Positions 1 to 8,110 of a stretch of 64,000 nucleotides of DNA are shown here, in pieces. A program made the position numbers and the translations under genes. The notes under the pieces were generated by a model. The model was not told the DNA's origin. It saw only the letters and a program-made list of their open reading frames with translations, and searched no databases. Source of the stretch: an uncultured Oscillospiraceae bacterium (GTDB lineage Bacteria; Bacillota; Clostridia; Oscillospirales; Oscillospiraceae). The stretch covers positions 21,109-85,108 of the forward strand of contig CAKUMO010000008.1 in assembly GCA_934667815.1 (NCBI GenBank). Reading direction: 5' to 3'. How positions within the stretch are numbered: the stretch's first letter is position 1; each line of letters starts with the position of its first letter.

Positions 1-442
1 TGTCCATCGAAATGGCACGGTTGTCCCCCATGACGAACACCGTGCCGGGAGAGACATAACAGGGAAAATCGAGATTGCACTGTCCGATGGTGCGCTCTGC
101 GACATACGGTTCGTCAAGCGTCTGCCCGTCGATGAGGACGGTGCCGTCGCGTTCGATGGAAAGCTGCTTTCCGCCGGTGCAGATCACACGGCGCACCAGG
201 AGCTTATTGTTATAGTAGAAAGCGATTACGTCACCCTCGGAGATCTTGTCGGTTTTACGGATTATCAGTGTTCGGCCGCTTTGCAGTGTCGGTTCCATGC
301 CGTCGCCGTAATAGCGCACGAGCTGAAACATCTGGCCAAACAGATTTACCAGAACAATCGCAGCAACGAGCAGTACGGCAATTACGATACCGATCGTCCT
401 GCCGGAGATCCGGCGTTCTGTGGATTTACTGCTACGTGCCAT
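1..442 (-). CDS. Signal peptidase I-like (S26) protein without catalytic Ser/Lys, 3' end outside window
   Basis: The gene reads leftward from ATG at 442, behind AAAGGAG, and runs off the left edge after about 147 codons. A basic N-terminus is followed by one membrane segment (about residues 16-36). The rest has the signal peptidase I layout: box B reads GDGMEPTL, then FYYNNKLLVRRVI, then MGDNRAISMD (box E). In active family members box B has Ser where Gly48 sits, and the general-base Lys lies where Arg84 sits. Both positions were checked codon by codon. The fold is therefore clear, but classical Ser/Lys catalysis should be absent. Known parallels are SipA/LepA-type pilus chaperones of streptococci, which also lost the dyad. 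A scaffold or chaperone role is inference. Confidence 0.85.
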   Translation of the reverse strand, partial: MARSSKSTERRISGRTIGIVIAVLLVAAIVLVNLFGQMFQLVRYYGDGMEPTLQSGRTLIIRKTDKISEGDVIAFYYNNKLLVRRVICTGGKQLSIERDGTVLIDGQTLDEPYVAERTIGQCNLDFPCYVSPGTVFVMGDNRAISMD

Positions 443-595
443 GGTATTCTCCTTTACAGCCCTCGTGTACATTTGGGAACACGGAGAGCCTTTTTTTACA
501 GAAATAATATAGCAGTGCGAGTGTTGCAGAAGCGTTGCAGATCGTCCTGTTACTGACGTTACTTTCTATTTTTTAAGACTTCCTGCATACAAAAG

Positions 596-625
596 CCGCC
601 GGGTGCAGTTTCCTGCATCCGGCGG
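596..625 (-). terminator. Hairpin flanking repeat element copy 1 (distal)
   Basis: The stem CCGCCGGGTGCAG pairs with CTGCATCCGGCGG around a TTTC loop. Read leftward it is followed by TTTTG, so it looks like the original intrinsic terminator of the response-regulator gene. It is nearly identical to the hairpin at 882-909 on the other side of the inserted element. Confidence 0.6.
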
Positions 626-627
626 TT

Positions 628-880
628 CAGCGTGTCGAAAAACTCTTTTCGGCACGCTGACAGACTGCGAAAAAGTTCGGAAGACAAGCAACTCACGCTC
701 GTCGGCGTACATAGGTACGGTAGGGCGTGAGTTGCGCAGTAAGTCAAAATCCTTGCGCAGCGAGCTGGTTTTCAGACTATAAAGTTTGGAATACCCGACT
801 ATTGCAAATAAAATCCAGAGAGCAAAAATCCATTGAATTGTGAATCGATTTTGACGATTACGGACTTTTTTGACAGTCTG
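628..880 (-). mobile_element. MITE-like terminator-associated repeat, copy 1
   Basis: This roughly 253-bp non-coding element recurs at 22616-22875 and 30756-31001. Its ends form imperfect inverted repeats: CAGCGTGTCGAAAAACT at the left and the complement of CAGACTGTCAAAAAAGT at the right. Inside is a long stem, CAACTCACGC with GCGTGAGTTG (689-734), with a nested CGTAC/GTACG pair. It carries no credible ORF. It lies 3' of the response-regulator gene (ending at 928) and is bracketed by near-identical hairpins at 598-627 and 882-911. The short frames crossing it are chance. Mobilisation by a transposase in trans is inference. Confidence 0.7.
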
Positions 881-881
881 C

Positions 882-909
882 GCCGGGTGCAGAAAACTGC
901 ACCCGGCGG
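882..909 (-). terminator. Terminator hairpin after the response-regulator gene (proximal copy)
   Basis: GCCGGGTGCAG pairs with CTGCACCCGGC around AAAA, 19 bases beyond the response-regulator stop. It is not followed by a T-run because the repeat element starts directly after it. It is a near copy of the hairpin at 596-625. Confidence 0.65.
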
Positions 910-927
910 TTAAAGCGATTCGGATGT

Positions 928-1701
928 TCAAAGCGAGTGATCGAGCAGCGCGGCCGTGCTTTCCGCCCAGCTATACTGCTTCATATACTCACCGTGATAT
1001 TCGCAGCCGAGGCGATTGCCCTTTAGCCAACGGTAATAGTCGCAGTCGATCTTTTGCGGAAGGATTCCAAGCCGTCCGCGCTGCTGCACAATCACATCCG
1101 CGCAGCCCACGGCGCTCAGCGTGTCCAGCAGATCCTTGCGCAGACTGCGCAGATAAGCATCATGGTTGTCGTCGTCCTCAAAAAGTGCCGCAATAATTTC
1201 GCCATTCGTGCACAGCGCACCGTTTCGGTCGATCAGATAGGCAATCAGCTCTTTCGTGCGGCTGTACTGAAAGGCCAGCGGCACGCCATTGTAATAAATC
1301 TCAAAATTACCGAAGACACGCGCCGTCAGCCGCGGCGGCGGCTCCACTGGCCGGCGCAGATTTTCAAGCTCCGTGCGGACTTTTCTTGCGGTAATGGGCT
1401 TTTTCAGATAGCCGCTGGCATGAATCGCAAACGCCCCTACGCGGTATTCATCATAGCCGGTAGCGAAAACGATATTGACATTCGGGCTTTGCGCAACGAG
1501 CCGCGCGGCCAGCTCCATGCCGTCCATCTCCGTCATTTCCACGTCCAAAAACGCCACGTCGCACGAATGCTCCCGCGCAAAGTGCAGTGCCTCCTCCGCA
1601 CTGCGGAAGCCGTGCACCTGTGCCTCCGGGGCAGCCTCCCGGATCGCGTCGAGCAGCGCGTCCAGCGCCAGTATCTCATCGTCGAGCGCAATGATCGTCA
1701 T
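928..1701 (-). CDS. Response regulator with winged-helix (SARP-like) output domain
   Basis: This 257-residue protein has an N-terminal receiver domain: acidic pair Asp7-Asp8, phospho-acceptor Asp in AFLDVEM near residue 53, and the conserved Lys in YLKKPI near 100. After a proline-rich linker (about 118-123) comes a domain beginning LTARVFGNFEIYYNG, typical of the OmpR/SARP-like winged helix seen in transcriptional activators of the BTAD type, but without the long TPR-like tail. The start codon overlaps the stop of the upstream kinase gene by four bases (ATGA), so the two form a translationally coupled pair. It should be phosphorylated by that kinase and control unknown targets. The output domain differs from the LytTR domain usual for LytS-type kinase partners. 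Confidence 0.85.
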   Translation of the reverse strand: MTIIALDDEILALDALLDAIREAAPEAQVHGFRSAEEALHFAREHSCDVAFLDVEMTEMDGMELAARLVAQSPNVNIVFATGYDEYRVGAFAIHASGYLKKPITARKVRTELENLRRPVEPPPRLTARVFGNFEIYYNGVPLAFQYSRTKELIAYLIDRNGALCTNGEIIAALFEDDDNHDAYLRSLRKDLLDTLSAVGCADVIVQQRGRLGILPQKIDCDYYRWLKGNRLGCEYHGEYMKQYSWAESTAALLDHSL

Positions 1702-3536
1702 ACCAGCATACCTTCCTTTCGCGGGATCGTGATGATTGCGGTCGTGCCGACATCCGGCGTGCTTTCAATGGTCAGCGTTCCACCGACGATGCGTTCCAGA
1801 CGTTCACGGACATTACGGATTCCGATGTGTACCCTGCCGTCGTCCATATAGTGCTCCGGGTCAAAGCCGCAGCCCGTATCCTCCACCTTGACAAGGAAGC
1901 TGTTTGCCGTTTCCCTGACGGAGATCGTGACCGTACCGCCGCCCTTCTTTTTGGTCACTCCGTGGCGCACCGCATTTTCAACCAGCGGCTGCACGGTCAG
2001 AGGCGGCAGGCGGAACCGCATTGTCTCAATGTCGTAGACGACCTTGAGCGTATCCGGAAAGCGCAGGTGCTCCAGCTCCAGATAGGCCTGCACATGCTGG
2101 TATTCCTCTCCGAAGGGGATAAGCCCTTTCTTCTCCAAGGAGGACATATTGTTGCGCAGATACTCGGAGAATTTATCCACCATTTCCCGTGCATCCTCCG
2201 GAGACCGCTTGCACAGATAGTAGATGGAATTCAGGACATTATACATAAAATGCGGCTGGAGCTGCGAGAGCATGATGGAGATTCGGCTTTCGGCCAGCTC
2301 CTTTTCCAGATTCTCCGCGCGGGTGACGGCATTGTGATTGACCGAAACATAGTAAACCGCCCGCACGGCACAGTACAGCAAGGTCAGGCCGAGCGCGATC
2401 CGGGAGAAATTGGCACCGGAATAGACAGTACGCCACACCTGCGCAAGATCCAAAATCACTGCGATCGGCAGCAAAACGACAAGCACGGCCTCATAGCGGC
2501 GATACTTCGCATTGCAGGCCAGCTCATGTACGCCGCACACGATCAGCAGCAGGCAGAGCACCAATTGGGAGATTGCCCAATAAGGCTGCGTATCAAAAAT
2601 CGCCATAACCTTGCAGACCGCCAGCAATACCAAAATCGCGTCGGCCACTGCGGAGCAGCGGATGGCCGCAGCGGCAATGCGCTTGCGGGTGCCGGTCAGC
2701 ATTTCGCAAAGTGTCAATTCCGAAAAGAATGCCGCCAGTATCATGCTAAGCTGCCGCAAATAGGTATTGCGTGCGGTCAATGTGCTCCAAAAGCTGACAT
2801 CAACCATATCCGCCAGCATGAAAATGCCGCAGAACAATGATGCCAGTGCATAGTTTGCAAGGTGCAAATCCTCACGAATGTGCAGCAGCCGCGTAGCGGC
2901 CGTAATACCGAACAGCATAATGGAAAGCACGCACAGCACAATGCCGACCACCGCAGAAAAAAAGCTCCGGTTCTGCAGCATATTTTCCAGCACGTTGGTG
3001 CTGCCGTTTCCGACATAGAGCGTCGAAAGGAAGTCATGGTAAGCGGTTTGGTTGACATAACGGTGCGGATTTTGCAGAAGAATCTCCAGCGTGTCCTCCG
3101 GCGTGATTCCCGGTGAGACAATAAACCGCCATTCACGGCCACAGTTTTCTACCGTCATCCGGTATCCCTGCTCGGACATCTGTATGCCCCAATCCGAAAG
3201 GATCGGCTCTCCATTGCGGTAGATGGAAACCGCAATGTGATTCCGGTAATAGTACAGACGGCGACCTTTCGGGACCTCATTGACAAAATGCCCCCGCAAG
3301 ACCACGTTGTTATGCTTTGCAGAGGGCATGTCCTGCTCCGTGATCGGCTGCCAGTGGATTCCGTCGTAGCTGTAGCTCCCCTCAAAACGGTTGAGCACCA
3401 GCGGCATTTGCTGCGTCCGGCGGGCGGAAATCGTGACTTGCAGGAAGCATGCGATGCACAGCGTCAGCAGTATGGCGGAGGTCATAACCGTCAAAAGATT
3501 TTTCGGCTTCTTCTTTTTCATCTCGTTTTTCCCCAT
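1698..3536 (-). CDS. LytS/YehU-type sensor histidine kinase with 7TM sensor
   Basis: This 612-residue membrane kinase has one N-terminal membrane segment, an extracytoplasmic region (about residues 40-185), then a run of seven or more hydrophobic segments (about 190-400), resembling 7TMR-DISM sensors. The cytoplasmic part contains the His_kinase motif LSQLQPHFMYNVLNSIYYL, with the phospho-acceptor His. The ATPase domain follows with VENAVRHGV (N box), EDTGCGFD (G1) and IGIRNVRERL (G2). It overlaps the response regulator by four bases. The start could be ATG 3536 or ATG 3521 (MKKKKPKN); the sequence does not decide. The signal sensed is unknown. Confidence 0.88.
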   Translation of the reverse strand: MGKNEMKKKKPKNLLTVMTSAILLTLCIACFLQVTISARRTQQMPLVLNRFEGSYSYDGIHWQPITEQDMPSAKHNNVVLRGHFVNEVPKGRRLYYYRNHIAVSIYRNGEPILSDWGIQMSEQGYRMTVENCGREWRFIVSPGITPEDTLEILLQNPHRYVNQTAYHDFLSTLYVGNGSTNVLENMLQNRSFFSAVVGIVLCVLSIMLFGITAATRLLHIREDLHLANYALASLFCGIFMLADMVDVSFWSTLTARNTYLRQLSMILAAFFSELTLCEMLTGTRKRIAAAAIRCSAVADAILVLLAVCKVMAIFDTQPYWAISQLVLCLLLIVCGVHELACNAKYRRYEAVLVVLLPIAVILDLAQVWRTVYSGANFSRIALGLTLLYCAVRAVYYVSVNHNAVTRAENLEKELAESRISIMLSQLQPHFMYNVLNSIYYLCKRSPEDAREMVDKFSEYLRNNMSSLEKKGLIPFGEEYQHVQAYLELEHLRFPDTLKVVYDIETMRFRLPPLTVQPLVENAVRHGVTKKKGGGTVTISVRETANSFLVKVEDTGCGFDPEHYMDDGRVHIGIRNVRERLERIVGGTLTIESTPDVGTTAIITIPRKEGMLV

Positions 3537-3560
3537 TCGTCCGTGCGCTTACATTTATTT

Positions 3561-3588
3561 ATTATAGCATAGAAACTGTGAAAAACAA
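3561..3588 (-). promoter_or_regulatory. Promoter of the two-component operon
   Basis: On the minus strand TTGTTT (3583-3588) and TATAAT (3561-3566) are separated by 16 bases, 25 bases upstream of the kinase start. Confidence 0.6.
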
Positions 3589-3641
3589 GCGCCGCATCCA
3601 TATGGCTGCGCAGAGTAAAACGCGCAAACCTCCTGATTTTA

Positions 3642-3676
3642 CGAAAAGAGCGTCCTCCGGGGCTGCCGGAGGACGT
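3642..3676 (-). terminator. Terminator of thrC-thrB-dapF
   Basis: CGTCCTCCGG pairs with CCGGAGGACG (3651-3675). On the minus strand it is followed by CTCTTTTCG, just past the dapF stop. Confidence 0.75.
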
Positions 3677-3682
3677 TCCGGC

Positions 3683-4468
3683 TTATAAAATCTCGCCCTC
3701 GTAGACCGCGTCGGCCGGGCCGGTGAGATAAAGCTCCTTCGTGCCGGGCAGATAGTCCACGGTCAGAATGCCGCCGTCGTTGATGACGCGCGTCTGCTTG
3801 CCGGAGACCAGCCCGCGCAGCGTCAGCGCCGCGACCGTTGCGCCGTTGCCCGTGCCGCAGGCCAATGTGAAATCCTCGACACCGCGCTCAAAGGTCAGAA
3901 GCCGCAGCTCGTTGTCGCCCATGAGCTGATAGAGATTCACATTCGCGCCACGCGGGAAGGCTGCGTCGTGGCGCAGCGTGCAGGCAAAGTCGCGCAGCTC
4001 CTTGCGGCTGCGGGTCAGATCGGCGCGGATGACCGCCTGCGGAATGCCGGGGTCGCCCAGCTCGAGATAGTCGCAGCCGGGCAGCGCGTCGCGGCGGTAG
4101 CCCGTCGGCGTGTTCAGGCGGATGCGGTAGATGTCCGGCGCGAGGCGTTCGCCCGTGACAAGTCCGGCGGGCGTTTCAATGCGCGGGACGTCCTCGCTCA
4201 GGCCGTGGTCGATGCAGTAGCGGCACAGGCAGCGCGCGCCGTTGCCGCACATCTCGGCCGTCGTGCCGTCGTTGTTGAAAAACAGCATCTTGCAGTCGGC
4301 ATCGCCCTCGGGCGGCTCGAGCACCATCAGGCCGTCCGCGCCGACGGAGAAGCAGCGGCGGCAGAGCTTGCGTGCAAGGGCAGGCAGATCGTCGCTGCAG
4401 ATCGAGCCGTCAAAGTTCTCCAGCACGATGAAGTCATTTCCGGCACCGCACATTTTGGTGAATTTCAT
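3683..4468 (-). CDS. dapF: Diaminopimelate epimerase
   Basis: DapF converts LL-diaminopimelate to the meso form used for lysine and for peptidoglycan cross-links. The 261-residue product begins MKFTKMCGAGNDF, the family N-terminus. It carries both catalytic cysteines, in EMCGNGARC (near residue 75) and ACGTGNGA (near 203). It is slightly short for the family (about 270-280) but shows no gap in the motifs. The start ATG follows GGAGGAAACGTT and overlaps the thrB stop by four bases, making dapF the last gene of a thrC-thrB-dapF operon. This ties the lysine/cell-wall branch to the threonine branch. Confidence 0.95.
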   Translation of the reverse strand: MKFTKMCGAGNDFIVLENFDGSICSDDLPALARKLCRRCFSVGADGLMVLEPPEGDADCKMLFFNNDGTTAEMCGNGARCLCRYCIDHGLSEDVPRIETPAGLVTGERLAPDIYRIRLNTPTGYRRDALPGCDYLELGDPGIPQAVIRADLTRSRKELRDFACTLRHDAAFPRGANVNLYQLMGDNELRLLTFERGVEDFTLACGTGNGATVAALTLRGLVSGKQTRVINDGGILTVDYLPGTKELYLTGPADAVYEGEIL

Positions 4469-5355
4469 AACGTTTCCTCCCCGATGATTTTTGCGCCCTC
4501 ACGGTCGGCCTGCAGGCACAACGCCCGCCAGCCGGGAAATTCCTGCGGCAGACGGCGCGTGAGGGCTTCCGCGCCGCCGTCCGTGATGCACAGACAGGTC
4601 GGGCCTGCGCCGGAGATGCAGAAGGCCGCGCAGCCGCATTCGCGTGCAAGTGTGCGCACCTCCTCCAGATCGCGGATCAGTCCCTTGCGATAGGGTTGAT
4701 GCAGTCGGTCGTCCAGCGCCAGCGTCAGAAGCTGCATATCGCCCGTTTCCAGCGCGTGCAGCAGCAGCGCCGCGTGCGAGACATTGAACACTGCGTCCGA
4801 AAACGCGACGGTTTTCGGCAAAACCGAGCGTGCCAGCGCCGTACTGAGCGGAAAATCCGGGATCAGCACGACAAAATGCAGCGTCTCGGCCAATTTAAAG
4901 TGTGCCGTAACGGGCGTTTCACCGTCCATGAGGCTTGCCGTCAGGCCACCGAAGATGGCAGGTGCAAGATTGTCCGGGTGTCCCTCGATGCGCGTGCAGA
5001 TGGCCAGAAGCGCCTGCCGGGAAAGCGTGCCGCCGTGCAGGAAATTGGCCGCAAGTGCGCCCGCCGCAAGCATGGCGGACGAGGAGCCGAGGCCGCGGCA
5101 AACCGGAATCTCCGCGTGCACGTCCATACGCACGCCCTCTCCCGGCAGGCCGAGCGCGGCCAGAACGGCGTCATAAGCGCAGATGGCCAGATTTTCACGG
5201 TTGCAGAACTCCTGCGGGCAGCCGGTGATTTCCAGTCCCTGTGGCAGCCGTTCAAAGGTATAGGTATTATAAAGCGTCAGTGCGCAGCCGAAGCTGTCGA
5301 AGCCCGGTCCCAGATTCGCCGTGGTCGCGGGCACGCGAAGGGTCACTCGTTCCAT
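4465..5355 (-). CDS. thrB: Homoserine kinase
   Basis: This is a GHMP-family kinase of 296 residues that phosphorylates homoserine for threonine synthesis. The N-terminus VRVPATTANLGPGFDSFGCAL matches the homoserine kinase signature. The ATP-binding GHMP motif is GLGSSSAMLAAG (near residue 90), and the C-terminal motif AAFCISGAGPTCL closes the active site. The gene overlaps the 3' end of thrC by 13 bases and dapF by four, so the three are translationally coupled. Confidence 0.95.
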   Translation of the reverse strand: MERVTLRVPATTANLGPGFDSFGCALTLYNTYTFERLPQGLEITGCPQEFCNRENLAICAYDAVLAALGLPGEGVRMDVHAEIPVCRGLGSSSAMLAAGALAANFLHGGTLSRQALLAICTRIEGHPDNLAPAIFGGLTASLMDGETPVTAHFKLAETLHFVVLIPDFPLSTALARSVLPKTVAFSDAVFNVSHAALLLHALETGDMQLLTLALDDRLHQPYRKGLIRDLEEVRTLARECGCAAFCISGAGPTCLCITDGGAEALTRRLPQEFPGWRALCLQADREGAKIIGEETL

Positions 5356-6815
5356 GTGGCCTGCCTCACTTTTCGGTTGACATAATTTTTCATCTGATCC
5401 CGCGCAATGCAGTCGCGGTGCCGCACGGGCTTCTCTTCCAGCGCCGCCAGCGCAGGCGGGACGGGCACCTCCGTCAGGTCGTGCAGACGGCGCATGAGGT
5501 CAAATTCCTCACCGGACGCATCGCCGCCGACGGCGCGAAGCACGGCTGCCGGGAATTTGTAAGGCGAAGCCGTGGACAAAACGACCACGGGCGCGCCCGA
5601 GCCGCGCGTCTTGCGGTATTCCTCCGCGACCGTCCACGCGACGGCCGTATGCGTGTCCATGAGATAGTGCTGTTCGCGCCAGACGCGGCCAATGGTGCGC
5701 TCGGTTTCGGCATCGTCGCAGCACCCGCAGGCAAATTCCTCCTGAAGCCGCGCCAGAAGCCCAGGCTTCACGCGGTAGATCCCCTGCTCTTTCAAATCCT
5801 TCATATAGCCCGCGACCTCCGGCGCCCCGTCCTCCGCCAATAAAAACAGCAGACGCTCAAGATTGCTGGAGACCAGAATGTCCATCGAGGGCGAGAGCGT
5901 TTTATAAAACGGTCTGCGGCGGTCGTACACGCCGGTGCGCAGGAAATCCGTCAGAACATCGTTTCGATTGGACGCGCAGACGAGCTTTCCGACAGGAAGC
6001 CCCATTTTTTTCGCAAAATAGCCCGCCAGAATGTCACCGAAGTTGCCCGTCGGCACAACAAAGTCTGCCTTCTCCCCCACCGCGATGCGCTTCGCACGGA
6101 CAAGCTCGGCGTAGGCTTTAAAATAGTATACCACCTGCGGCGCAAGCCGTCCGATGTTGATGGAATTGGCGGAGGACAGCCGGACGTTCGCGTCTGCAGG
6201 TGCGCCCGCTGCGAAGATCTCCTTTACGCCCGTCTGTGCGTCGTCAAAATTGCCCTGCACCGCGCAGACGCAGACGTTTCTGCCCTCCTGCGTGACCATC
6301 TGCGCCTTCTGCACCTCGGAAACGCCGTCAGCGGGATAGAACACCAGAATGCGCGTGCCTTCAACGTCGCGGAAGCCCTCAAGCGCTGCCTTGCCCGTGT
6401 CGCCCGAGGTCGCCGTCAGGATAACGATGTCCTGCGTCACGCCCTCCTGCCGTCTGGCCGCCGTGATGAGCTGCGGAAGCATAGACAGCGCCACGTCCTT
6501 GAAGGCCGAGGTCGGCCCGCGGAACAGCTCAAGGACGTAATTCTCCCCCACGGGCACAAGCGGCGTGAGGTCGGGCGTTTCAAATTTTCCGTCGTAGGCG
6601 CGGTGCACCAGCTCGCCCATGTGCTCGAAGTCCGGCAGGAGGAAGCCGAGGATGCGCTCGGCCATGCCGAGCGTGTCCGGCGCCAGAACGCCCTTCCAGT
6701 CGAAGCCCTCGAGACTGCTTCGGATGTACAGCCCGCCGTCGGGCGCAAGCCCCTGCAAAACGGCCTCGGTGGAGGTGGCCGTCAGGCGGTCGTTTCTTGT
6801 GCTTTGATATTTCAT
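5343..6815 (-). CDS. thrC: Threonine synthase
   Basis: This 490-residue PLP enzyme converts O-phosphohomoserine to threonine. The N-terminus YQSTRNDRLTATSTEAVLQGLAPDGGLY is characteristic of the bacterial/yeast-type long ThrC. The PLP lysine lies in GPTSAFKDVALSML (near residue 106), and the phosphate loop is VPTGNFGDILAGYFAK (near 250). It is the first gene of the leftward operon; its ATG is preceded by GAGG and lies 42 bases from the -10 of the minus-strand promoter at 6857-6885. Confidence 0.95.
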   Translation of the reverse strand: MKYQSTRNDRLTATSTEAVLQGLAPDGGLYIRSSLEGFDWKGVLAPDTLGMAERILGFLLPDFEHMGELVHRAYDGKFETPDLTPLVPVGENYVLELFRGPTSAFKDVALSMLPQLITAARRQEGVTQDIVILTATSGDTGKAALEGFRDVEGTRILVFYPADGVSEVQKAQMVTQEGRNVCVCAVQGNFDDAQTGVKEIFAAGAPADANVRLSSANSINIGRLAPQVVYYFKAYAELVRAKRIAVGEKADFVVPTGNFGDILAGYFAKKMGLPVGKLVCASNRNDVLTDFLRTGVYDRRRPFYKTLSPSMDILVSSNLERLLFLLAEDGAPEVAGYMKDLKEQGIYRVKPGLLARLQEEFACGCCDDAETERTIGRVWREQHYLMDTHTAVAWTVAEEYRKTRGSGAPVVVLSTASPYKFPAAVLRAVGGDASGEEFDLMRRLHDLTEVPVPPALAALEEKPVRHRDCIARDQMKNYVNRKVRQATWNE

Positions 6816-6837
6816 GGAAAAACCTCGATCTTTCTTG

Positions 6838-6885
6838 TTGCATTTTTCTACTGTTTATGATATACTGTTTTCCGGAAAAATGCAA
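6838..6885. promoter_or_regulatory. Mirror-image divergent promoters for thrCB-dapF and hom-lysC-asd
   Basis: On the plus strand TTGCAT (6838-6843) and TATACT (6861-6866) are 17 bases apart. On the minus strand TTGCAT (6880-6885) and TATCAT (6857-6862) are also 17 apart. The two -10 boxes overlap by two bases. The flanking sequence is a perfect 11-base inverted repeat: TTGCATTTTTC at 6838-6848 and GAAAAATGCAA at 6875-6885. RNA polymerase can occupy only one of the two at a time. The repeat could also be an operator. Confidence 0.75.
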
Positions 6886-6933
6886 GTGTTTTTGTGGTAG
6901 AGACACCAACTTGCGGTAAACGGAGAAAAACGA

Positions 6934-8097
6934 ATGGATAACAGGCAAAAACCGATGGGGATCGGACTTCTGGGCTTCGGAACCGTCGGCGGCGGCGTGT
7001 ACGAATTTGTGCAGGCCCGAAGCGACATGAAAATTGAATATGTGCTCAGCCGCAGGCCGCGTCCGGAGCTGCGCTGCACGGTCACGGACGATTTTTCGCG
7101 CATCGTCGCAGACCCAGCCGTCGAGGTCGTCATTGAGGCCATCGGCGGGCTGCACCCGGCCTATGAATATGTCACTGCGGCGCTGCGCGCCGGCAAGCAC
7201 GTCATCACGGCCAATAAGCTGCTCATTGCGGCGCACTACCGCGAGCTTGTCATGCTGGCGCAGAAAAACGGCGTCGCGCTGCGCTGCTCGGCGGCGGTGG
7301 GCGGCGGCATCCCGTGGCTCTCCAATCTGGAAAAGACGCTTGAGCAGGAGCCGGTCGTGCGCATCAGCGGCATCATGAACGGCACGACAAATTACATTCT
7401 CGACCGCATGCACACCGAGGGCGGCAGCTTCTCCGCCGCACTTTCTCAGGCGCAGGCACTGGGCTACGCCGAAGCCGACCCCACGCAGGATCTCAACGGT
7501 GCAGACATTCGCCGCAAGCTCGTCATCTCTGCCAACATCGCCTTTGGCTGCGTGCTCGACGAAGCGGAGGTCGCCGTAATGGGCATTGAAGCGCTGCGCG
7601 GCGAGGACATTGCGGCTTTCCGCCGCATGGGGCGCGTGTGCAAGCTGATCGCCAGTGCACGCCGTCAGGAGGATTCCGTCGCGGCCTATATCGAGCCTGC
7701 GCTGTTCCGGCCCTCGGCGCACGAAGCAGCCGTGCCGGAGAATTTCAATCTCATCTCCCTGACCGGCCTGCACATCGGTAAGCAGAGCTTCTACGGGCAG
7801 GGCGCAGGGCGCTACCCCACGGCATATAATGTCTTGCAGGACTGCGTAGACGTGCGCAACGGCCTGCACCACTTCTATACCACCGCGCTGCGTCCGTCGC
7901 ATGTGGACAATCGTGCCGTGTGCCGCGCGTATTACGTCCGCACAAGCGGCGGCGTGGACAAATGGCTCCAGTCGCATATTGACAAAATTCTGGACTGCGG
8001 TATAATAACAGATACCGTATCCGTCACGGAAATGCACCGTTGGGCGCAGGAAAGAAAGCAGGCGGGCGCGGAGTGCTTCTTCGCCTCCCTCCGCTAA
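6934..8097 (+). CDS. hom: Homoserine dehydrogenase, short form without ACT domain
   Basis: This enzyme reduces aspartate semialdehyde to homoserine with NAD(P)H. The Rossmann motif GLLGFGTVGGGV lies at residues 10-21, and the catalytic-domain signature ISGIMNGTTNYILDRM near residue 150 is complete. At 387 residues it ends shortly after the catalytic domain. The C-terminal ACT domain that makes the Bacillus-type enzyme about 430 residues long and threonine-sensitive does not appear to be present. It starts with ATG behind GGAGAAAAACGA. The gap to lysC is very small, so both belong to one rightward operon with asd. Confidence 0.93.
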   Translation: MDNRQKPMGIGLLGFGTVGGGVYEFVQARSDMKIEYVLSRRPRPELRCTVTDDFSRIVADPAVEVVIEAIGGLHPAYEYVTAALRAGKHVITANKLLIAAHYRELVMLAQKNGVALRCSAAVGGGIPWLSNLEKTLEQEPVVRISGIMNGTTNYILDRMHTEGGSFSAALSQAQALGYAEADPTQDLNGADIRRKLVISANIAFGCVLDEAEVAVMGIEALRGEDIAAFRRMGRVCKLIASARRQEDSVAAYIEPALFRPSAHEAAVPENFNLISLTGLHIGKQSFYGQGAGRYPTAYNVLQDCVDVRNGLHHFYTTALRPSHVDNRAVCRAYYVRTSGGVDKWLQSHIDKILDCGIITDTVSVTEMHRWAQERKQAGAECFFASLR

Positions 8098-8110
8098 AAT
8101 GAGGAATTTT

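Noticed and set aside
566-931. Short minus-strand frames crossing repeat copy 1
   Set aside because: They lie in the non-coding element and are not kept in the other two copies.
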